Below, in pieces: positions 8,924 through 18,512 of a stretch of DNA of 64,000 nt. The stretch covers positions 1 through 64,000 of the forward strand of contig NZ_LR213772.1 of NCBI RefSeq assembly GCF_900659865.1, read 5' to 3'. The position numbers and the translations under genes are program-made. Source of the DNA: Hyella patelloides LEGE 07179. Its GTDB lineage: Bacteria > Cyanobacteriota > Cyanobacteriia > Cyanobacteriales > Xenococcaceae. Numbering within the stretch: position 1 is the first letter of the stretch; each line of letters starts with the position of its first letter. The notes under the pieces were generated by a model, which searched no databases, had not been told where the DNA came from, and saw only the letters and a program-made list of their open reading frames with translations.

Positions 8924-10153
8924 CTAATTAAACAACAGAATAAACGTTTGTAAAATACCTACTGTAAAACCTAAAACACCACCTAAATTAACGATCGCTT
9001 GTAGTTCATTTTTCACAATACCTTGAACTGCTAATTCTAAATCTTCAGGAGTGGTTGCCATTACTCGATCTATAATTACTCGATCGATAGATAAAATAGG
9101 AATAACTTGGGTTACTAATTGTTCTAAATCTCTCTCTAAATAGCGGTCTAAAATCAAAGCTAATTCTTGAGAAACTACATTCAAAGAACTATTAACCACT
9201 GTGGAAGAACGAAATTTCTTAAGTGCGATCGCTGATAAGTTTTCCCAATCAACGGATTCTCCAACACCATGAATAAAGTCTGCTCCACGGTTTTGTAAAT
9301 AATTTCTAACTGCGTCTCTAGTAGTTTTTCTTAATTGTCTGACAGTTGCTACTGGTAAGTTTTGCAGGGAAAGACTTAATAACCAGTTCCGAATTCGATT
9401 ACGAATTTCTAAAGAAAAAGTCAATTCTTTGAGTCGAGCATTTGCGATCGCTGGTTCTTCCAAACAAAAAGAACGTAAACGTAATAAACTATTTCTAACA
9501 CCAAATAGATTAGCGACTACCCAATATGTACCGCTAGTTTTTTCCCGAAAACCTTCATCAATAATTTGAATATTTCGCTCAGTCAAAAAGTCAATCATCA
9601 AACGACGTAACATATCAGGAGGAATTACTACCTCTAAGATCCAATCAGAAAATTGTTTGGCTTGGGCTTCTGTGAGTTGAAAATCTAGGAGTATTTGATC
9701 GAATACTTGATTAATTTGAGCTTCTAAAAAATCTTCTTTACGAGCTAACAAACGTAACATTCTCGGTAAGGATTGCCCAAATAAATCTCTCAGAATATTA
9801 GCAACTAACTTAGCTGTTTTCTGTTCTTTATCTGATTGAATCTGCTCTAACGCCAGTTGTAATAACCACTGAATTGCACCCTGTACTCTATCTAATTGTA
9901 GTAATCTTTGTGCTAACTTTTGTAATTCTGTAGGAGTCAATAAAGACCCCATAATCGTATCAGAAACTTTTTGTGCTAATCGTTTTTGATTACTAGGAAT
10001 TAACCCAGGAGTAAAGGGTAACTTTCTTTTACCAATATAAATAGCTCTATAAGGGCGAAAGAGCATTTTTATGGCTAAATCGTTAGTAAAGTAGCCAATA
10101 ATTCCTCCAGCGATGGGGGGAATTACAAATATCCAGAGATTAGTGAGTTCCAA
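8924..10153 (-). CDS. DUF445 family membrane protein
   Basis: 409 residues with one hydrophobic helix at each end ([25 protein letters not shown] at the start and [18 protein letters not shown] at the end) and a long amphipathic helical middle. The N-terminal [15 protein letters not shown] and [17 protein letters not shown] motifs are hallmarks of DUF445 (YheB-like) proteins. The family is widespread in bacteria and has no settled biochemical role. It is monocistronic on the minus strand with an ATG start. Confidence in the family is high; the function is unknown. Confidence 0.85.
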   Translation of the reverse strand: MELTNLWIFVIPPIAGGIIGYFTNDLAIKMLFRPYRAIYIGKRKLPFTPGLIPSNQKRLAQKVSDTIMGSLLTPTELQKLAQRLLQLDRVQGAIQWLLQLALEQIQSDKEQKTAKLVANILRDLFGQSLPRMLRLLARKEDFLEAQINQVFDQILLDFQLTEAQAKQFSDWILEVVIPPDMLRRLMIDFLTERNIQIIDEGFREKTSGTYWVVANLFGVRNSLLRLRSFCLEEPAIANARLKELTFSLEIRNRIRNWLLSLSLQNLPVATVRQLRKTTRDAVRNYLQNRGADFIHGVGESVDWENLSAIALKKFRSSTVVNSSLNVVSQELALILDRYLERDLEQLVTQVIPILSIDRVIIDRVMATTPEDLELAVQGIVKNELQAIVNLGGVLGFTVGILQTFILLFN

Positions 10154-10349
10154 AGCGATAATAAAGTTGTCTGTAATTAGTTCTTACTTCTAATTGTTAG
10201 TGATTAATGCCTTAATTAGTTATATTGTACGTCTAATGTGAATTGAAATTACTTTTGATATAGCCTAAATCGTCGTAAAAGAAAGCTTTTCTGCCCTGCA
10301 AGAATAGCGAGAATAATACCTATAGACTAAAATGGGTGAATTGATCTTT

Positions 10350-10381
10350 AGCTTATAGCTTACAGCTTACAGCTTATAGCT
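10350..10381. repeat. AGCTTATAGC-type short palindromic repeat, copy 3
   Basis: The run alternates AGCTTATAGCT and TACAGCT units and is perfectly self-similar to the copies at 3427-3457 and 45274-45305. It lies in the 337-bp gap between the DUF445 gene and menG. The rest of that gap (10382-10470) holds a GC-richer stretch with short inverted pieces around GTCTCACC, and I find no gene there. Confidence 0.6.
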
Positions 10382-10490
10382 ACGAACTAATAAGTCTCAA
10401 GCGAAGGGTCTTGGTGAGCATTCCCTTGCGTCTGTCGCCGACGCGGGGTCTCACCGCTAATTCACATCAGGCGTATTGTATGACTCATCT

Positions 10491-11204
10491 TTATTTTTTT
10501 AGCACTAATACTCCCATCATGCCACCAACCAGAGGATAATGAACTGCTTTAGTAAATCCCGCATTATCAGCTAATTTTACTTGTTCTTTTCCTGTGGGAA
10601 ATTTTGCCAAGCTGGGAATTAAATAAGCATATTCTTCTGTCATGTTAAGACTTTGCGCTGTAGGAATGACAATATTATTGAGATACCATTGCTGAAAAGT
10701 ATCCATAAAAGCAGAGTCGGGACGATGAAAGTCCAAAATAGCAATATATGCTCCAGGCTTAAGTACTCGATAAATCTCTCGTAAACATAGAGGAATATCG
10801 GTTACATTACGCAAACCATAGCCCATAGTAGCACAGTGAAAATAGTTATCAGCAAAAGGTAAATTGAGCGCATCTCCTTCCAACCATTGCAAAGGAAAAT
10901 TTACAAACTTCTTTTGTTGTCTTTCTGCTGCGATTTGTAGCTGTTGACAAGCAAAGTCTAAACCAATTACTTTACCTTGCTTACCTACTTTTTTCGCCAA
11001 CATAAAGGCTAAATCACCACTACCGCAACAAATATCTAAGGCAGTGTCTCCAGGGCGAGGATGAATCCATTTTACTGCCATCATCTTCCAAATACGATGT
11101 TGACCAAAGCTCAAGCGATCGTTAAGATTGTCGTATTCTGTAGCGATGCGATCGAATATGGCTTTAATTTCGGTAGCTTCAGGATTGAGGTTTTGCTTCA
11201 TCAC
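10491..11204 (-). CDS. menG: MenG/UbiE-type demethylphylloquinone methyltransferase
   Basis: 237 residues with the class I SAM-methyltransferase fold. The SAM-binding motif is LDICCGSGDLAFMLA (about 57-71). FDRIATEYDNLNDRLSFGQHRIWK at the N-terminus and GYGLRNVTD and REIYRVLKPGAYIAILDF in the middle are UbiE/MenG signatures. In cyanobacteria this enzyme makes the last methylation in phylloquinone (vitamin K1) synthesis, and phylloquinone is the A1 acceptor of photosystem I. The start ATG precedes a second Met. It is transcribed toward the DUF445 gene and is not obviously in an operon. Confidence 0.9.
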   Translation of the reverse strand: MMKQNLNPEATEIKAIFDRIATEYDNLNDRLSFGQHRIWKMMAVKWIHPRPGDTALDICCGSGDLAFMLAKKVGKQGKVIGLDFACQQLQIAAERQQKKFVNFPLQWLEGDALNLPFADNYFHCATMGYGLRNVTDIPLCLREIYRVLKPGAYIAILDFHRPDSAFMDTFQQWYLNNIVIPTAQSLNMTEEYAYLIPSLAKFPTGKEQVKLADNAGFTKAVHYPLVGGMMGVLVLKK

Positions 11205-11305
11205 CTTATCAGTAATCAGTTATCAATTATCAATTATCAGTCATCAGCGATCGATCCCCCGAAACATCACCTAAAAAATGCCTTGATTGCCACTAGATAC
11301 AGTAA

Positions 11306-11980
11306 TTAACGATAAAGTTTCTTGATTTCGCTGTAACAGACATACCAAAAGTAAACAGTGAGATTAATTAAACCAATTAATTTAGTGCCATCTTCTAGCA
11401 TGGCATGAAGTCCTCGATTTTGGATGGGTGCAATATCCGCAGCACTGGAAAAACCAAATAAAAAGAAAGCTAACAGCAAAGGAAAGTAAGGTGTCTGAGA
11501 AATAATAGACCAAAATCTTTTGCCATAAGCAACTAACAATACACCATAGGTTAGGTAAATTGCAGCTTTGACTTTGAGATAAGAATTAAAAAAAGCTGAT
11601 AATATTAGAGTCATACGAAAGCGGTCATCAATGTATAGAAGAGTCATTAATAAACCACTAGAAAGAAAAAAGATTTGACGGCGATGGATACGTGGTAATA
11701 AAGTACAGGTAAATAGACAAATTGCGATCGCGATACACCAAATAATCTCAGAAATACCCGTTAACCAACCAAAATAAAAATAGTGGCTGGAAAAAGGATC
11801 GCTAAATAAATTAGCCAAACCTTGTTCTTTCCCTTGGATTCTGGCATAAATACCTAAAGTACTTAAAACGATAATAGCCAAAATATTGAGGAAGATTAAC
11901 AAAGGAAGGCGACTTAGATGTTGCTTGCCTAAAACAATAAAAGATTTTAGAGCTTTAATACTGGCAATTTCTGGTTTCAT
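11306..11980 (-). CDS. Polytopic membrane protein of unknown function
   Basis: 224 residues with about six hydrophobic segments: LPLLIFLNILAIIVLSTLGIY, EIIWCIAIAICLFTCTLL, IFFLSSGLLMTLLYI, the AIYLTYGVLLVAYG region, PYFPLLLAFFLFGFSSAA and LINLTVYFWYVCY. The loop motif DDRFRMTL between helices could mark a conserved polar site. There is no cysteine pair, zinc site or signal peptide. I do not recognise the family. It lies upstream of menG on the same strand, about 100 bp away, so co-transcription is possible. Confidence 0.6.
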   Translation of the reverse strand: MKPEIASIKALKSFIVLGKQHLSRLPLLIFLNILAIIVLSTLGIYARIQGKEQGLANLFSDPFSSHYFYFGWLTGISEIIWCIAIAICLFTCTLLPRIHRRQIFFLSSGLLMTLLYIDDRFRMTLILSAFFNSYLKVKAAIYLTYGVLLVAYGKRFWSIISQTPYFPLLLAFFLFGFSSAADIAPIQNRGLHAMLEDGTKLIGLINLTVYFWYVCYSEIKKLYR

Positions 11981-12242
11981 AGATAATTTTTTCTACATCA
12001 CAGTTGAGTTGCAATTAAATTTGGGATTAGATTCTGAACTACTTACGCTGCATTGGTAATGAAATAAATTTAAGAGCAAATATCGAGCCTGTTTACGTAA
12101 AATAAGCAAAAAAAAGACGGGTTACACATAAAACAATTAAACTCATCGTAGAACAAATTTTTTTGTCTTGGTGTGCTGTATCTCGATCGTCACAAGAGAC
12201 GTTCAGTAATTTCCAAAAATTCGGATTTGGTCTGATAACTGC

Positions 12243-13280
12243 TTACTGATAAAGTTCTCTTACATTCATAATAGGCATCCGCGATCGCACTTTTAAGTCG
12301 ATACTGGAAATATCCCCCCTAGTGTAATGTTCGACTGCTGCACAAGCAATCATCGCTGCATTATCCGTACAAAGCTTTAAAGGGGGGAAATAAACCTGAA
12401 TATCGTGTTTTTGGGCTGCTGCTAACAGATGTTCTCGTAATTCGCTATTGGCTGCGACTCCACCCCCGACAGTAATCGTTTTTAAGCCATAGTCTAAAGC
12501 ACATCGGATAGTTCTTTTGGTTAATACTCGCGCTACCGTATTTTGGAAACTAGCAGCAAGATCGGCGACGGGAATTTCTCCTTTTTCTGCCAACTTTTGG
12601 GTTAACCTAAGTACCGCAGTTTTTAAACCACTAAAGCTAGTGTCATAAGGATGATAACCTCCTTCTGGTAAAGAAATTCTGCCTTCTGGTAAGGGAAACG
12701 CTTGGGGATTGCCCGATTTTGCTAATTTATCAATAATAGGTCCCCCTGGATAACCCAGATTTAGTAGCCTGGCTACCTTATCAAAAGCTTCTCCTGCTGC
12801 ATCATCCCTCGTAGTACCCAGCATCTCATAGTGACCGCAATCTTTAACGTAAATCATGCTGGTGTGTCCCCCCGAAACCAAAAGACAGAGAAAAGGCGGT
12901 TTTAACTCTGGTTGCGACAGATAAGAAGCGTAAATATGTCCTTCTAGATGATGTACTCCCAAAAAAGGCTTATTATGCACCATTGCTAAGGTTTTAGCTG
13001 CGGTAACACCTACTAATAATGCCCCTACCAATCCAGGCGCACAGGTACTAGCAATACCATCTAGATCTTGCCATGATAGTCCCGATTCTGCGATCGCTTC
13101 ACTTAAACAAAAGTTAATACTTTCTAAGTGTTTTCGTGATGCTAATTCAGGAACAACCCCACCATATTTTTGATGTAAATCGATCTGTGAAGCTACAATA
13201 CTACTCAAAACTTGACGATTCTTTACAATAGCCACGGCTGTTTCGTCACAACTTGTTTCGATTGCTAAAATTGTTGCCAT
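12243..13280 (-). CDS. tsaD: tRNA N6-adenosine threonylcarbamoyltransferase TsaD
   Basis: 345 residues, the usual length. The ASKHA fold shows [17 protein letters not shown] at the N-terminus, the metal-binding HHLEGH (about residues 111-116), the [13 protein letters not shown] loop, [11 protein letters not shown] and FSGLKTAV, and [10 protein letters not shown] near the C-terminus. TsaD transfers the threonylcarbamoyl group to A37 of ANN-decoding tRNAs together with TsaB and TsaE, which are not in the window. It is divergent from psaF with about 250 bp between them. Confidence 0.96.
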   Translation of the reverse strand: MATILAIETSCDETAVAIVKNRQVLSSIVASQIDLHQKYGGVVPELASRKHLESINFCLSEAIAESGLSWQDLDGIASTCAPGLVGALLVGVTAAKTLAMVHNKPFLGVHHLEGHIYASYLSQPELKPPFLCLLVSGGHTSMIYVKDCGHYEMLGTTRDDAAGEAFDKVARLLNLGYPGGPIIDKLAKSGNPQAFPLPEGRISLPEGGYHPYDTSFSGLKTAVLRLTQKLAEKGEIPVADLAASFQNTVARVLTKRTIRCALDYGLKTITVGGGVAANSELREHLLAAAQKHDIQVYFPPLKLCTDNAAMIACAAVEHYTRGDISSIDLKVRSRMPIMNVRELYQ

Positions 13281-13527
13281 CCTTTGATAAGTTTATCTAG
13301 AAGAATAATAATTCTTGAGCAATCCTACTGAGGAAATAAATCTCAGCCCAGGAAAGCACAAATCGACGAGAGCAACCTTGTGGATGTTTTATCCACTAAG
13401 TAACGATCTTGTCATGACGCTTTACTTTACAATAAAAAACAAAAGTAAAGTTTTTCGGCGCACAAGAGATATCTTGACGCTTTTGTTTAAACACCATTAT
13501 CCCCTGTAATAATAAGGAAACAAATCC

Positions 13528-14025
13528 ATGAAAAGATTGTTTGCTTTAATCCTCGTTGTAACCTTGTGGTTCAACTTTGCTCCTTCGGCATCCGCAGAAG
13601 GCGTAGCAGGATTAACCCCCTGTGCAGACACTCCTGCATTTCAACAAAAATCTCAAAACTACTTAAACACTACTGACGATCCCAATTCTGGAGCAATTCG
13701 AGCAGAACGCTATGCTCAAGCTCTTTGTGGCCCTGAAGGATATCCCCACTTGATTGTAGATGGTCGTTGGTCACACATCGGTGATTTCTTTATCCCTAGC
13801 GTTCTTTTCCTTTACATAGCTGGCTGGATTGGCTGGGCTGGACGTTCTTATCTGATTGCTGTGCGTGATGAGAAAAACGCTGAAATGAAGGAAATTATTA
13901 TCGATGTGCCTTTAGCAATTAGCAAAATGTTAGCTGCTGCTACTTGGCCCTTGCTAGCTTTCGGTGAATTTACCAGTGGTAACTTTATCGCTAATAATTC
14001 TGACATCCCGATTTCTCCCCGCTAG
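13528..14025 (+). CDS. psaF: Photosystem I reaction centre subunit III (PsaF)
   Basis: 165 residues. The N-terminus [23 protein letters not shown] is a signal peptide with an ASA cleavage site that sends the mature N-terminus to the thylakoid lumen. The mature part has [33 protein letters not shown] (a conserved cysteine pair) and a membrane segment around [19 protein letters not shown]. PsaF sits at the edge of photosystem I next to PsaJ and the donor-side docking region. The ATG has AAGGAA upstream. It is followed 39 bp later by psaJ. Confidence 0.97.
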   Translation: MKRLFALILVVTLWFNFAPSASAEGVAGLTPCADTPAFQQKSQNYLNTTDDPNSGAIRAERYAQALCGPEGYPHLIVDGRWSHIGDFFIPSVLFLYIAGWIGWAGRSYLIAVRDEKNAEMKEIIIDVPLAISKMLAAATWPLLAFGEFTSGNFIANNSDIPISPR

Positions 14026-14064
14026 AAATTTGGTTTAGTTTACTGTTTTAATGGAGAAAAATTT

Positions 14065-14187
14065 ATGGCAGACTTACAAAAGTTTCTTTCTACTGCTCCG
14101 GTAATGATTATGGCTCTCTTAACTGTTACCGCAGGTATTTTAATCGAGTTTAATCGTTTTTACCCCGATTTACTTTTCCACCCTTAA
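14065..14187 (+). CDS. psaJ: Photosystem I reaction centre subunit IX (PsaJ)
   Basis: This 40-residue gene starts ATG GCA GAC TTA and ends HP before TAA. The translation has the N-terminal [11 protein letters not shown], one transmembrane helix ([20 protein letters not shown]) and the C-terminal YPDLLFHP that marks PsaJ. It is preceded by a GGAG ribosome-binding site and follows psaF closely, the standard psaFJ operon. PsaJ stabilises PsaF in the photosystem I complex. Confidence 0.96.
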   Translation: MADLQKFLSTAPVMIMALLTVTAGILIEFNRFYPDLLFHP

Positions 14188-14368
14188 GTTCAAAAATTTA
14201 GGAATACAATCTTCAGTATCCTCAGATTTTACCTAGTAAGTGCAATTTGAATTTTCTACCTAAAAATTATCAATGATTTAATTATTTTTTCTTCAAGAAA
14301 GAAGTTTGGCATCTTGATTAAGGTGTTTAAGGTTCATTGATAGAGGTAGATTAAACAAATAAAATAAG

Positions 14369-14427
14369 CTCGCGATAACCAAGAGTAAATGCTTTGCTGT
14401 ATAACTTTTGAGAATCGCGGGTTTTTT
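14369..14427 (+). terminator. Possible rho-independent terminator after psaFJ
   Basis: CTCGCGAT (14369-14376) can pair with ATCGCGGG (14414-14421) and a T6 run follows at once. The loop is long (about 37 nt), so this is only a candidate. It is 180 bp beyond the psaJ stop, and the rest of the gap 14188-14505 shows no gene. Confidence 0.4.
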
Positions 14428-14505
14428 GTGTAATTAAAATAAGACTTATTCCCAGGTATTTGTTCTGGTAGCTATTAGTTTTAAACGTCAAATTAACCAA
14501 TAAGC

Positions 14506-15816
14506 CTAAATGCGATCGCTATGTATTGGTAGTTTTTCTTTCTTTTCATGAGTACTATTATCATCTGCTACTGGTAGTTTTATTTGCTCCTCATCAGTAC
14601 TATCATCTTGACGAGTGGTTGTATCTATTAGCTTTTCGATAATGGCTTCCAAAGCGCGATCGCTGAAACTAACAATAAAACAAAACATCAATGCAGCACC
14701 TTTATTTATTTCATCTGAATTTGGTGAATTTGCTGAATTTGCTCCTGAAAAATCACCAAAAAATATTGCACCAGCATAAAAGAAATGATATGCAATAATA
14801 CTCATGACAATACCGATAGCGGGTCTAGCAAGTAACCATCGAAGTTCTTGCCCAAAAGCAGCTTTTCTCTTTTCTGTATAAAACTTATAAAGAATAGCTG
14901 CCAAACTCCCCAAAGCTCCTGAAACTAATGCCCAAATAGGAGTGTCAAAAAAAGGAATATCTTTATCTTGAATATCTGGATTGTGATAGCTATGAACCAT
15001 AACTAAAATCAAACCTATAGTATAAATAAAAATCAAAACAATATTAAATATTTTTAATCCTTTTTGCTGTCTTTTATCTTTTATTTCCAAGTTAAGTAAT
15101 CTTTCTATTTCTGACAAATAGATATCGGCTTCATTAAGACAATTTATCTTTTCTATTTCTTCTGTTTTGTCTTTACACGAATCAATACTATTTTGTACTA
15201 GATCGATGCATTCTTGAACACTTTCTAATCTTTGTGGATTTGGATGAATATGTTTAATAAACGATTTAGAATCATTAAACCTTTTGACTATTAACCGTTT
15301 TTTGCCTTCATAAGTTTCCAAATTTCTGTCTAATAGTTCTATCCTTAAATTTTTTAATCTTACCTTTGCTTCTTTGATGTATCTTTGGCTTTGCCAGTAA
15401 TAAGAGCTATATATACAAGTTAATAAAAAAGGTAAGAAAAACCCTAACAAAATAAAAATATAATCAGATATAACTGTGTAAGGTTCTACAACTAGAAAAA
15501 TAGGAAAAATAGGAAAAATCAGAAAAAAGGCTAAAAATAAAAATATAAATAATATCTTTAGATTTCTAGCTTCATTCAACTGCATTAAATATTCTTCGTA
15601 TTCAGTGATTGCCTTACGTATTTTTCTTACACAATCTTCTGAATCGGTAGATTCATTGATATAACTAATATTTGGCTTTTGTGGTTTGGGAATTGCTTCT
15701 AGAATACTTTTGTAAATCCGTCGATAAATACCTATCATCAATCTATTGGAATTAGCCATAATGATTTCTCCTAAGTGAACTAACCCCATAGTAAAAATTG
15801 CCAGCAAAAGAATCAT
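14506..15816 (-). CDS. Membrane protein of unknown function with central coiled-coil region
   Basis: 436 residues. Hydrophobic pairs are visible at about 90-145 (ILFIFLFLAFFLIFPIFPIFLVV and YIFILLGFFLPFLLTCIY) and 255-370 (IFNIVLIFIYTIGLILVMV, ALVSGALGSLAAILYKFY, AIGIVMSIIAYHFFYAGAIFF). Between them is a charged helical stretch with many Glu, Lys and Arg residues. The segment ALMFCFIVSFSDRALEAIIEKL near the C-terminus is shared by several unnamed bacterial membrane proteins. An alternative start 19 residues in is possible. No catalytic motif is evident. The DNA is more AT-rich than the flanking photosystem genes, so it may be accessory. Confidence 0.55.
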   Translation of the reverse strand: MILLLAIFTMGLVHLGEIIMANSNRLMIGIYRRIYKSILEAIPKPQKPNISYINESTDSEDCVRKIRKAITEYEEYLMQLNEARNLKILFIFLFLAFFLIFPIFPIFLVVEPYTVISDYIFILLGFFLPFLLTCIYSSYYWQSQRYIKEAKVRLKNLRIELLDRNLETYEGKKRLIVKRFNDSKSFIKHIHPNPQRLESVQECIDLVQNSIDSCKDKTEEIEKINCLNEADIYLSEIERLLNLEIKDKRQQKGLKIFNIVLIFIYTIGLILVMVHSYHNPDIQDKDIPFFDTPIWALVSGALGSLAAILYKFYTEKRKAAFGQELRWLLARPAIGIVMSIIAYHFFYAGAIFFGDFSGANSANSPNSDEINKGAALMFCFIVSFSDRALEAIIEKLIDTTTRQDDSTDEEQIKLPVADDNSTHEKKEKLPIHSDRI

Positions 15817-16021
15817 CTGAAAAACGTCTCGAATTGCTCTTAAACTAAAGCAATAAAGCAGTTCTTACTTAAGCTGATAGACTAAGTATATTTTCCTAAG
15901 ACTAAAGTCTCTTACCATAACCCGTAACTTGTCACCAAAGTGATAAATTAAGTCTCAACAGTGGCGATTGAGAGAAGCTTCGCATTTTAATTAAAGAAAG
16001 ATTCTTTTTATAACTGTTTTT

Positions 16022-16282
16022 ATGATTTCTTCTGTAAAATTTCTCCCTAACCCATTTCGCTTTTTACTCATTACTGAATGGGTAATGCTGGCTAGCTGTG
16101 GTTCGCTTGCTATAGTTGAAGCTTGGCAAGGTCATTTAATTCCCGTTCAACATATTTCGATTTTGGTAGTTTTGGGTTTGATGGGTTTGGTTTTGCCTAC
16201 GGGAAATCTTTTGTTTAACGTCAGTTCGATGTCATACAAAAAAGGGGAAATCAAGAACAAGCTATTTTACAGATCGCGATGA
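16022..16282 (+). pseudogene. N-terminal fragment of a membrane-sensor protein (probable histidine kinase)
   Basis: The first about 65 residues (PNPFRFLLITEWVMLASCGSLAIVEAW, then HISILVVLGLMGLVLPTGN) look like the two-helix start of cyanobacterial membrane-bound sensor histidine kinases. After LPTGN the frame changes to unrelated residues and stops at 86 residues. No HisKA or ATPase domain follows, so I read this as a truncated relic rather than a complete small protein. The assignment rests on recall of the N-terminal motif only. Confidence 0.45.
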
Positions 16283-16337
16283 TAAGGTAGAACAAATCAA
16301 AGGATTACGACTAAATCAATTAATAAATATAGCAAAA

Positions 16338-16655
16338 ATGGATCGAGAATCAGCAAAAAGCAATGAGTTGGCTGCCAAACTTCAACAAATCTCGACAGAG
16401 ATTAACCAATTAGCCGAACAAAATCAAGATGATATTTTGTTTTTATTAGCTTTGTTACGTGATCTGGAAAAAACTCACCGTCAAATACGCACTACAATGT
16501 TTGAAAACTCTTTACCTAAAACTCGTAACGATCTGTATAACTTGGTTAAAGATATTGAAGAACAAGGAGGCTGGCCCTATATTGAAAGAATGAGATTGCG
16601 AAAATTATTGAAAAATATGGATTCAGATTTTATCCCAAATTCTTCTAAAAAGTAA
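16338..16655 (+). CDS. Small soluble protein of unknown function
   Basis: The 105-residue protein is strongly helical and charged (LAAKLQQISTEINQLAEQNQDDILFLLALLRDLEKTHRQIR) and has heptad-like leucines that suggest a coiled coil in the first half. Its C-terminal part (GGWPYIERMRLRKLLKNMD) is aromatic and basic. There is no signal peptide or known motif. It lies 55 bp after the sensor relic on the same strand. It may be real because codon use and composition look coding, but I do not recognise it. Confidence 0.5.
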   Translation: MDRESAKSNELAAKLQQISTEINQLAEQNQDDILFLLALLRDLEKTHRQIRTTMFENSLPKTRNDLYNLVKDIEEQGGWPYIERMRLRKLLKNMDSDFIPNSSKK

Positions 16656-16979
16656 CTAAGTGATTAGAATTAATTTAAAGCTGCCTGTGAATGGAGTTAC
16701 CGAGTCAAGAGTCAGTAGTTTTTTATCTAAAACTACGCTGCAAAAATAAATTAACAATCACAATTGCTAGTTGCTATTTTACACATCCAAATTTTTGGCA
16801 CTCATGCAATAAGTCTAGATTATTTTAGATAGTTTAGTCTGCTTATTAGTTAAATAAGACACAATATCAATCTGTTGGTCGAAATATGCCATCTTTAAAC
16901 AATTGATAATAGCTTTGCAAACGTAAGGGAAACGGTTAATCTAAAAGATAGTTATTTTAAGTTACTAAATATTGATTTT
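16656..16979. other. Intergenic stretch without a recognisable feature
   Basis: The 324 bp upstream of the phosphohexomutase gene are AT-rich. I see no coding frame, RNA gene or clear hairpin. It presumably holds the promoter of the downstream gene. Confidence 0.4.
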
Positions 16980-18422
16980 ATGGCTTTTACTATTAAACCT
17001 ATTAAATTTGGTACTGACGGGTGGCGAGGAGTAATTGCTGCTGATTTTACCTTTGAAAGAGTAGCAATGTTAGCCCCCTTAGCTGCTAAAGTTTTAAAAG
17101 ATAACTATGGGGAACTTACTGATAGTAATACAGTTATTGTGGGCTACGATCGCCGATTTATGGCAGAAAATTTCGCTAAACTAGCAGCCGAAGCAGTTCA
17201 AGAAGCAGGTTTTGATGTCTTGCTATCTGAAGGCTATGCCCCCACACCCGCTTTTAGTTGGGCTGCAAAGGCTAAAAATGCCCTCGGCGCAATTGTAATG
17301 ACGGCATCCCATAACCCCGCAAACTATTTGGGATTAAAAGTAAAAAGTGCGATGGGGGGATCCGTTGCACCAGAAATTACCCAGCAAATTGAATCAATTT
17401 TAGATAAAAAGTTACCTACTCCCGAAAAATCAGGAAAAATAGAATCATTCGACCCCTGGCCTAGTTATGTTGCTGGTTTACAGGAAAAAGTAGATATTGG
17501 CAAAATTAGATCGGCTATTACCTCTGGAAAGGTAAAAGTTTATGTAGATGTTATGCATGGTGCAGCAGCTACGGGTTTAGAAAGACTATTAGGCTGTTCT
17601 GTAGAAGAGATTAACAGCGATCGCGATCCCTTATTTAACGGTGGTGCGCCTGAGCCTTTACCTAAATATTTACCCGATTTCTTCCGCGCTATTAAAGAAG
17701 GTGTCAAAAAATATCCTGATAGTATTCGCGTTGGCTTAGTTTTTGATGGGGATAGCGATCGCATTGCAGGAGCAGATGGGGAAGGTAATTTTTTAAGCTC
17801 TCAGGTGTTAATCCCTATTTTGATTAAACATTTGGCTCAGAGTAAAGGCTTTACAGGAGAGATTGTTAAAACGGTGAGTGGCTCTGATTTGATTCCCCGT
17901 ATCGCTAAACTGTACGAGCGTGATGTTTATCAAACTCCTATCGGTTACAAGTATATCGGCGATCGGATGCTGAATGCTGAGGTGATGATTGGTGGTGAAG
18001 AATCTGGTGGTATTGGTTACGGTACACATATTCCTGAAAGAGATGCTTTACTTTCTGCTTTATATGTCTTAGAAGCGGTGGTGGAGTCTGGTAAAGATTT
18101 AGGGGCAATTTACGGCGAATTAGAAGCAGCAACAGGTTTTTCTGCTCAATATGACCGTATTGATTTACCCCTAGCTAGCATGGATGTGAGAGCCAAATTA
18201 TTGGCTCGTTTAGCGAAAGATGCTCCTACAGAAGTAGCAGGAAAAACAGTTAAAGATTGTCTTTCTATTGATGGTTACAAATTCCGTTTAGAAGACGATA
18301 GCTGGTTATTAATTCGCTTTAGCGGTACAGAGCCAGTATTAAGACTATACTGTCAAGCTGACAATATGACAGAAGTTCGTAAGACTTTAGAATGGGCTAG
18401 AGATTGGGCAAATTCTGTTTAA
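16980..18422 (+). CDS. Phosphoglucomutase/phosphomannomutase family protein
   Basis: 480 residues of the alpha-D-phosphohexomutase superfamily. The four signatures are present: FGTDGWRG at the N-terminus, the phosphoserine loop TASHNPANYLGLK, the metal loop FDGDSDRIAG and the phosphate-binding RFSGTEPVLR near the C-terminus. The enzyme interconverts hexose 1- and 6-phosphates through the phosphoserine; whether glucose or mannose is preferred cannot be read from the sequence. It would feed glycogen or cell-surface polysaccharide synthesis. The ATG start gives MAFTIKPIKFGTDGWRG, the usual beginning. Confidence 0.92.
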   Translation: MAFTIKPIKFGTDGWRGVIAADFTFERVAMLAPLAAKVLKDNYGELTDSNTVIVGYDRRFMAENFAKLAAEAVQEAGFDVLLSEGYAPTPAFSWAAKAKNALGAIVMTASHNPANYLGLKVKSAMGGSVAPEITQQIESILDKKLPTPEKSGKIESFDPWPSYVAGLQEKVDIGKIRSAITSGKVKVYVDVMHGAAATGLERLLGCSVEEINSDRDPLFNGGAPEPLPKYLPDFFRAIKEGVKKYPDSIRVGLVFDGDSDRIAGADGEGNFLSSQVLIPILIKHLAQSKGFTGEIVKTVSGSDLIPRIAKLYERDVYQTPIGYKYIGDRMLNAEVMIGGEESGGIGYGTHIPERDALLSALYVLEAVVESGKDLGAIYGELEAATGFSAQYDRIDLPLASMDVRAKLLARLAKDAPTEVAGKTVKDCLSIDGYKFRLEDDSWLLIRFSGTEPVLRLYCQADNMTEVRKTLEWARDWANSV

Positions 18423-18423
18423 A

Positions 18424-18471
18424 GTAGTGTGGGCGACCGAAGGAAGTACTTTAGTGCAATGCCCACCCTAC
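18424..18471. repeat. Palindromic GTAGGGTGGGC repeat, left copy
   Basis: The ends GTAGTGTGGGC and GCCCACCCTAC form a near-perfect inverted repeat. The core AGTACTTTAGTGCAATGCCC is the reverse complement of the copy at 20238-20286. The two copies bracket the panC-cmk gene in opposite orientation. Confidence 0.7.
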
Positions 18472-18512
18472 CGCCAACATTTTGTGATTTAGTATCAGAT
18501 TGAGATGTTCGC

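Noticed and set aside
13315-13509. 64-residue open frame upstream of psaF
   Set aside because: It lies in the psaF leader, has no ribosome-binding site and its composition is not coding-like.
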